Source: Silanimonas sp. | GTDB taxonomy: Bacteria > Pseudomonadota > Gammaproteobacteria > Xanthomonadales > Xanthomonadaceae | Length of the DNA stretch: 64,000 nucleotides | Direction: 5' to 3' | Assembly: GCA_026005095.1 (NCBI GenBank) | Contig: BPKK01000011.1 | Location: 18,452-82,451 of the forward strand | Shown here: positions 60,901-64,000 of the stretch, piece after piece | How the letters are laid out: each line of letters opens with the position of its first letter | Numbering within the stretch: the stretch's first letter is position 1 | Made by a program: the position numbers and the translations under genes | The notes under the pieces: generated by a model | Database searches by the model: none | Told to the model about the DNA's origin: nothing | What the model saw: only the letters and a program-made list of their open reading frames with translations

Positions 60901-62075
60901 TCGGTAGCGGCATCCAGACCACGGAGCGGGGCTTCACCGGGCATGAGCAGGTGGACGATCTGGAGACGGTGCACATGGGGGCGCGGGTGTATGACCCGAC
61001 GGCGGGGCGGTTCCTGCAGCCGGACCCGCTGGTGCAGCAGGTGTACCGGCCGCAGAACTGGAACCCGTATGCCTATGCCTGGAACAACCCGCTGCGTTTC
61101 ACCGACCCGACGGGGATGTTCAATGTGGGGCGGGCGCTGCAGATGCTGGGGACGGTGCTGCAGATTGCGGCGATCTTCATTCCCGGCCTGGCGATGGTCA
61201 TGCCGATGATCAGCCAGTTCCTGAGTTACGCGAACATCGCGATCGGGTTTGCGCAGGGCGGGGTGAGGGGTGGTTTGGCGGCCTGCTTCGGTGCCTTTGT
61301 GGGTGGCGGAGGAGGAGGGCTGGGCGGATTCGTGAGCGGCCTGGCGGTGGGGGGAGTGTCGAGCGTGATCGCCGGAGGCCGGTTCAAGCAGGGGGTGCTG
61401 GGCAGCCTGAAGTCGCAGGCGGTGGGTACGGCCCTGCAGGCCATGGGTGGGGCGTATCGTTCGCGGCAGACCGGCGGGAAGCAGGCCAATGGGGCGGAGA
61501 CAGCAACCCAAGCGCGCGTGAACGATGCAGCACCTGAACTTCAGGAGCGAAGCGATCCAGAGGAAATTGCTAATGTCAAGCGTGCGTTTTACAAGGAGGC
61601 GCAGGGTGTATTCGATGGCCTTGCCAGAGAGCGATTTGACACCGAAGATGCTGCTGCAACTCGTTGGCAGGATGTAATTGACCCCATCGCTCGGAAGCAC
61701 GATACGGAAGCCGTGTCGATGATCTCAGTTGATCGCCATGGGAAGTTCTATCTCGATGGGCTTTACTCTGATGGTATGAGGAAGGTTGCTGGGAACTTTC
61801 GTCCATTTGTTCACGATGGCGTTCGTGGTTTTGTACATAACCACCCGTCACATGCACCTCTCAGCCCTAATGATTTAGAGATTGCTTCTAGTGTCGGCCG
61901 TCAGCTCTATGGCTCTATTCCAGACGTATCCAGTCGTTGGGATTACTCGGGATTTCCGCACCAAACAGCGTACGCATCAAGTCGAGGTGGGGCGCTTTAC
62001 GCGTGGTCTACGCGACAGATGTGGGTTAGCCCGCAGTCTGATTGGTCTCATTATGAGCAAAGGAGGGTTAGGTGA
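54975..62075 (+). CDS. SpvB/VCBS/RHS polymorphic toxin with JAB/JAMM-like C-terminal tip
   Basis: This is a 2366-residue exported protein. GGGGAG precedes the ATG at 54975. A Sec signal peptide (residues 1-25) leads into an SpvB-type domain (GQMSYRVPLYAVPGTAG, GKGWTIAGLSSIGRC), then seven FG-GAP/VCBS repeats (such as FGDVDGDGRPDMV and LADLNGDGLLDVI, residues about 391-800) and many YD repeats (about 1300-1930). The conserved RHS core runs to about 2050 with DPTG at 2044-2047. A Gly-rich hydrophobic linker reaches 2175. The 191-residue tip (2176-2366) differs in composition and has Glu2245, His2288, His2290, Ser2297 and Asp2300 in a JAMM-like HxHP...SxxD pattern. Genes for PAAR, VgrG or a secretion system are not nearby. 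Confidence 0.9.
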   Translation: MRGLRIDGAGAALAAALAFGPALSQPAPDLVSDRVGAVAGQFEVDESGQMSYRVPLYAVPGTAGVKPELALVYSSVAGNGPLGKGWTIAGLSSIGRCRASREAGDFIVNGTPVDGDPPPVNFTASDRLCLDGQRLLAVANTPACASVSGMSVVQYRTERESFQRVCGYTATATPANGPLFFTVERKDGSISWYGDRDRNASANRPDGFVNATAPGHTAKALTWLQTRFQDSTGNYIDYVYLKNPGGADAPGEQIISEVRWTGKMVLSGQSGSASAPYARLVFDYLTRPPVEWERGFISGGRITQSQLLIGVRSYGDGQLVRYYEPSYASMASGSGHLRMTSLRECSDEARTVCLAPTIFEWSAASNDFAQQQVSPEKPFPDSVRFEGMKFGDVDGDGRPDMVWLNDGLNGSACPTELVHVSFAGQRSGAFGYYRASLGGTCTPMEMGNEDRHWFLLDYDGDGRDDLFITGENGWVLYPSRGYVTSGQPFDSSRNLIAGLSPAIPKGPGPQLADLNGDGLLDVIYPRDRELYVRLAERGAGGFAWGAERRVNTNGVVSSQCRQAYECDLTPLVPSVPGKIQALVDFNGDARSDLLYQVSIETRSPTGNCQIQRASSFDCEIIQRSTWLHAMIVERITTSEVSLRSVASWQTEYREQVPGNLGPLLNVYMDRVSPADINGDGLTDLVYRAGPNDNAPWRYLVNTGAGFTDPQLIQATDAASRLPNGDHLQVVDVTGDGRADLVVPASNYRNYNVLPALPSIGFGAPRSIGSTLLINCSDNCLGRQVQMFIDVDGDGAVDFIKVRLRNASGDTAVFQEFARPSLRYTPRDVITAVTNGFGARTEITYRPLTLSGVHRRPLTASRNALNWGRGSAVQDLLAPMYVVTEVSSSAPTASNANARSRVLYQYFEGRMQGGGRGFLGFRGVFTYDLNRPGGQHVLSRDYFHQAYPFNGLPEQSLKQVVNGAPAIAVDTRSGLRSPFSAECRSTTPEDYCFLRPESANYPDPGFGGNFVYNLSVLESVPAFAPGSAVPLQVRPQRTEDYNGGYESGPTAKVVTAFQYDAWGNPTRTEVSTFTWPGNVLQGAVITTASYTNDGARWRLGRLTESSVTHTRSGKPSITRSTRFAYAMDGAVTGLLNREQIQPGGGAAFDRRTLYDLDAYGNRIASYTCSSDLTDAACRAGITAFRPESETRVHRYSKVVFDALGRYPVRVLEPFWNASNNAGSERTVLEVLSRNVHGDITAQRDVNGVQEQRAYGSFGRPYYAWVQTLPNATLGNTAQGLESLVSYRWCAGHAPAGQPAVSCPTGAVFREQSVTEGAPTKWVYHDRLGRAMATVTESLQWNLTGRQFAVTCTYWDAAGLEERRSQPAFLGTAASNGEPVFPAGACPGGAWTTLAYDAQGRLVRTSTPHVAGQDSVVMHQYNGLVGTTVDPRGHSVVEERNPFGEILRVTDGVGSTAVYDYDAAGALLTVTRDAGRGAVQSRFTYDVLGRKTSQTDPDTGTWTYAYNAMGELVRTVSAKGVTKLDRYDARGRLFRHTVTPAGASVPEFEDRIEHDQGTGALGKAHRSCRWRPNAANVLVEDQCETHTFDALGRLVEQSSRIAGTDWTIERRVYDALGRVVERRDATGRWLRTEFGAKGHALRLCEGNGSGLSNCVPGAAETYHEVLEVDPRGQVTVEKRGAAYVQRSFDLIGRLIEQKAGPSLGSGSAQWERYGYDLAGNLDFRERVGHFKERFAYDGADRLTRSWWESFGGVVYGASAPDENAVNSVEVMRFDAFGNLCSQRSTGAQWVYGGRAGCGTGGLPGGGNSGTEVGAHQARELRVGAVVIPIQFDANGNQHRALMNGAVVKGWEYDGDDRSTAVWKGTSAAAATRLTRFENGVGGGRVRRIDGGSTYGMPRTTTYLGSVERVERNGVITWRRHIAGIAVQTLAGASPVPNHTRYLLQDLLGSAVAVVDAGGSVVERSHYSVYGARQAGEQFGSGIQTTERGFTGHEQVDDLETVHMGARVYDPTAGRFLQPDPLVQQVYRPQNWNPYAYAWNNPLRFTDPTGMFNVGRALQMLGTVLQIAAIFIPGLAMVMPMISQFLSYANIAIGFAQGGVRGGLAACFGAFVGGGGGGLGGFVSGLAVGGVSSVIAGGRFKQGVLGSLKSQAVGTALQAMGGAYRSRQTGGKQANGAETATQARVNDAAPELQERSDPEEIANVKRAFYKEAQGVFDGLARERFDTEDAAATRWQDVIDPIARKHDTEAVSMISVDRHGKFYLDGLYSDGMRKVAGNFRPFVHDGVRGFVHNHPSHAPLSPNDLEIASSVGRQLYGSIPDVSSRWDYSGFPHQTAYASSRGGALYAWSTRQMWVSPQSDWSHYEQRRVR
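60135..61499 (+). repeat. RHS core repeat, copy A (inside the full RHS gene)
   Basis: This 1365-base segment encodes the end of the YD repeats, the RHS core and the Gly-rich linker. It recurs at 62636-64000 with about 14 mismatches by eye and no gaps seen. The repeat ends where the variable toxin tip begins. Confidence 0.95.
61500..62072 (+). other. Variable toxin tip region (JAMM-like), lower GC
   Basis: Past the repeat the base composition falls sharply: bases 61861-61920 have 28 G or C in 60, while the core is far richer. The encoded tip has a helical first part and the HNHPSHAPLSPND motif. This compositional break marks a separately evolving, probably transferred module. Confidence 0.75.
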
Positions 62076-62602
62076 ACAGCCAAGTTGGCATTTTTCTACT
62101 GCTGGCGTTGGGGGGTGTGCTTGGCACTCAGCAAGTAATGGCCTGCGATCGCCCCCCTGACCCGGGCTGTCAGAAGGTCGATGGCCCGCTAAAGCAATCA
62201 TTACTTCGAATTATTGCTTCCCCAGATCGCCTGATTGGGTGTCGCGTTATTGTTTCTGGATTTCTGTTTTCTAGCGGAGGGAGGCTGTACCTTTCTACGC
62301 GCGACGATGATTCCGCTCTATACGACTTCGAATCCGTCCTTCTTGTAGCGTCTTTTCGAGGCTCGTCGCTTTCTTCGGACCTCAGGGAGACGCTAGCCGC
62401 AGGGGGGTTCGTCCCGGCACAAGTGAGCGGTTTGCTAAATTACTCACAAGGGCTTAGTGCTTCGCCCTTGACGCTATCATTCGCAACAATTGGTTACGGA
62501 GACCGCTATCCGAAGTTCTCAGCAGGCGGCCCAATTGAAGATGGGGCTCTTTCCGAAAGCGAGTTTCAGGTTGGGGCTCGACGAAAGCCAGCCAGTCCGT
62601 GA
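62072..62602 (+). CDS. Putative immunity protein, exported
   Basis: The product has 176 residues with no family recognised. A GTG at 62072 overlaps the toxin stop (GTGA), and AGGAGGG five bases upstream is a very strong SD, so translation is tightly coupled to the toxin. The N-terminus is a signal peptide (MNSQVGIFLLLALGGV) with VMAC at 22-25, a weak lipobox; the protein is probably periplasmic or a lipoprotein. Composition is low-GC like the tip. Its position directly after a toxin tip is the standard place for a cognate immunity gene. This role is inferred from position alone. Confidence 0.7.
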   Translation: MNSQVGIFLLLALGGVLGTQQVMACDRPPDPGCQKVDGPLKQSLLRIIASPDRLIGCRVIVSGFLFSSGGRLYLSTRDDDSALYDFESVLLVASFRGSSLSSDLRETLAAGGFVPAQVSGLLNYSQGLSASPLTLSFATIGYGDRYPKFSAGGPIEDGALSESEFQVGARRKPASP

Positions 62603-62635
62603 AGTACAAGTCGGCTAATCCCCAGATACCTCGCC

Positions 62636-64000
62636 TTCCGCGAGCGGATGGGGTACTTCAAGGAGCGTTTCGCCTATGACGGTGCCGACCGCCTGACGCG
62701 CTCCTGGTGGGAGTCTTTCGGCGGGGTGGTGTACGGGGCCTCGGCGCCGGACGAGAACGCCGTCAACAGCGTCGAGGTGATGCGCTTCGACGCCTTCGGC
62801 AACCTGTGCAGCCAGCGCTCGACGGGAGCGCAGTGGGTGTACGGCGGCCGTGCCGGTTGTGGCACCGGCGGCCTGCCGGGCGGGGGCAACAGCGGCACCG
62901 AGGTGGGCGCGCACCAGGCCCGCGAGCTGCGGGTGGGGGCGGTGGTGATCCCGATCCAGTTCGACGCCAATGGCAACCAGCACCGGGCGCTGATGAATGG
63001 CGCGGTGGTGAAGGGCTGGGAGTACGACGGCGACGACCGTTCGACGGCGGTGTGGAAGGGTACGAGCGCGGCCGCGGCCACGCGGCTCACCCGCTTCGAG
63101 AACGGGGTGGGCGGGGGCCGGGTGCGGCGCATCGATGGCGGCAGCACCTACGGCATGCCGCGCACCACCACCTATCTGGGCAGCGTGGAGCGGGTGGAGC
63201 GCAACGGGGTGATCACGTGGCGGCGGCATATCGCGGGCATCGCGGTACAGACGCTGGCCGGTGCCAGCCCGGTGCCGAACCACACGCGCTATCTGCTGCA
63301 GGACCTGCTGGGCAGTGCGGTGGCCGTGGTCGATGCGGGCGGCAGCGTGGTGGAGCGCAGCCATTACAGCGTGTACGGCGCCCGGCAGGCGGGCGAGCAG
63401 TTCGGTAGCGGCATCCAGACCACGGAGCGGGGCTTCACCGGGCATGAGCAGGTGGACGATCTGGAGACGGTGCACATGGGGGCGCGGGTGTATGACCCGA
63501 CGGCGGGGCGGTTCCTGCAGCCGGACCCGCTGGTGCAGCAGGTGTACCGGCCGCAGAACTGGAACCCGTACGCCTATGCTTGGAACAACCCGCTGCGTTT
63601 CACCGACCCGACGGGGATGTTCAATGTGGGGCGGGCGCTGCAGATGCTGGGGACGGTGCTGCAGATTGCGGCGATCTTCATTCCCGGCCTGGCGATGGTC
63701 ATGCCGATGATCAGCCAGTTCCTGAGTTACGCGAACATCGCGATCGGGTTTGCGCAGGGCGGGGTGAGGGGTGGTTTGGCGGCCTGCTTCGGTGCCTTTG
63801 TGGGTGGCGGAGGAGGAGGGCTGGGCGGATTCGTGAGCGGCCTGGCGGTGGGGGGAGTGTCGAGCGTGATCGCCGGAGGCCGGTTCAAGCAGGGGGTGCT
63901 GGGCAGCCTGAAGTCGCAGGCGGTGGGTACGGCCCTGCAGGCCATGGGTGGGGCGTATCGTTCGCGGCAGACCGGCGGGAAGCAGGCCAATGGGGCGGAG
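62636..64000 (+). repeat. RHS core repeat, copy B (orphan module), reaching window end
   Basis: This copy matches 60135-61499 base for base at offset 2501 with about 14 mismatches by eye, including gtg-to-atg at the first conserved codons and a cluster of three changes near 63260. It reaches the last window base, exactly where copy A gives way to its tip, so homology may end or continue beyond. Confidence 0.95.
62648..64000 (+). CDS. Orphan RHS core fragment, 3' end beyond window
   Basis: The frame is open from 62603 to the window end, with its first ATG at 62648 (MGYFKERFAYDG). It encodes only the last YD repeats, the RHS core (NNPLRFTDPTGMF) and the Gly-rich linker. The SpvB, VCBS and signal-peptide parts are missing, and no convincing SD precedes the ATG. 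It is in the same frame as the immunity gene but separated by its stop. It probably continues into a different tip, acting as a silent donor for recombination with the full gene. Whether it is ever translated is unknown. Confidence 0.75.
   Translation, partial: MGYFKERFAYDGADRLTRSWWESFGGVVYGASAPDENAVNSVEVMRFDAFGNLCSQRSTGAQWVYGGRAGCGTGGLPGGGNSGTEVGAHQARELRVGAVVIPIQFDANGNQHRALMNGAVVKGWEYDGDDRSTAVWKGTSAAAATRLTRFENGVGGGRVRRIDGGSTYGMPRTTTYLGSVERVERNGVITWRRHIAGIAVQTLAGASPVPNHTRYLLQDLLGSAVAVVDAGGSVVERSHYSVYGARQAGEQFGSGIQTTERGFTGHEQVDDLETVHMGARVYDPTAGRFLQPDPLVQQVYRPQNWNPYAYAWNNPLRFTDPTGMFNVGRALQMLGTVLQIAAIFIPGLAMVMPMISQFLSYANIAIGFAQGGVRGGLAACFGAFVGGGGGGLGGFVSGLAVGGVSSVIAGGRFKQGVLGSLKSQAVGTALQAMGGAYRSRQTGGKQANGAE

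Overview
The window is a GC-rich, densely packed bacterial chromosome segment. Gene content and order point to the gammaproteobacterial order Lysobacterales (Xanthomonadales), probably a relative of Lysobacter or Xanthomonas rather than Xanthomonas itself. The evidence is the neighbourhoods recJ-prfB-lysS with fadD/rpfB-acnA, nudJ-mnmA-hflD, clpS-clpA-infA-aat, and trxB-ftsK-lolA-rarA-crcB-serS. The genus cannot be fixed from sequence alone. No rRNA, CRISPR array, prophage or insertion sequence was found, and no stretch over 300 bases lacks a gene.

Layout. 1-8.4 kb: truncated recJ, prfB with its programmed +1 frameshift, lysS, a large secreted protein, then fadD (rpfB-like) on the minus strand. 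8.5-14 kb: a small lipoprotein, acnA, hflD, mnmA, nudJ. 14-20 kb: clpS-clpA facing infA, aat, a GNAT/FemAB-like protein and trxB. 20-28.6 kb: ald, ftsK, lolA, rarA, crcB, serS, a LysR regulator and tRNA-Ser(UGA). Both ald and ftsK carry an apparent one-base insertion. 28.6-36.6 kb: a TonB-dependent receptor divergent from a NarL/GacA-type response regulator, an unrecognised small gene, a DUF2339/DUF3999 membrane pair and tRNA-Pro(CGG). 36.7-48.3 kb: hisS, an unusually long histidine ammonia-lyase homologue, two tandem PQQ-type sugar dehydrogenases, a flavoprotein, a DEAD-box helicase, an ABC-F protein and a SprA-like HExxH protein. 48.4-54.8 kb: the large NAD-glutamate dehydrogenase, nadK and a 5'-nucleotidase in overlapping order.

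55-64 kb is the accessory part and the most interesting region. It holds a 2366-residue Sec-exported SpvB/VCBS/RHS protein with a C-terminal tip carrying a JAB/JAMM-like HxHP...SxxD motif. A low-GC, translationally coupled putative immunity gene with a signal peptide follows. Next comes a second, nearly identical 1365-bp copy of the RHS core, without the N-terminal body, which runs off the window exactly where the next tip should begin. This is the organisation of a polymorphic-toxin locus with an orphan core module ready for tip exchange.

A second notable point is that the segment matches the xanthomonad rpf neighbourhood, but rpfF, rpfC and rpfG (DSF quorum sensing) are not there. A secreted protein gene occupies the slot.
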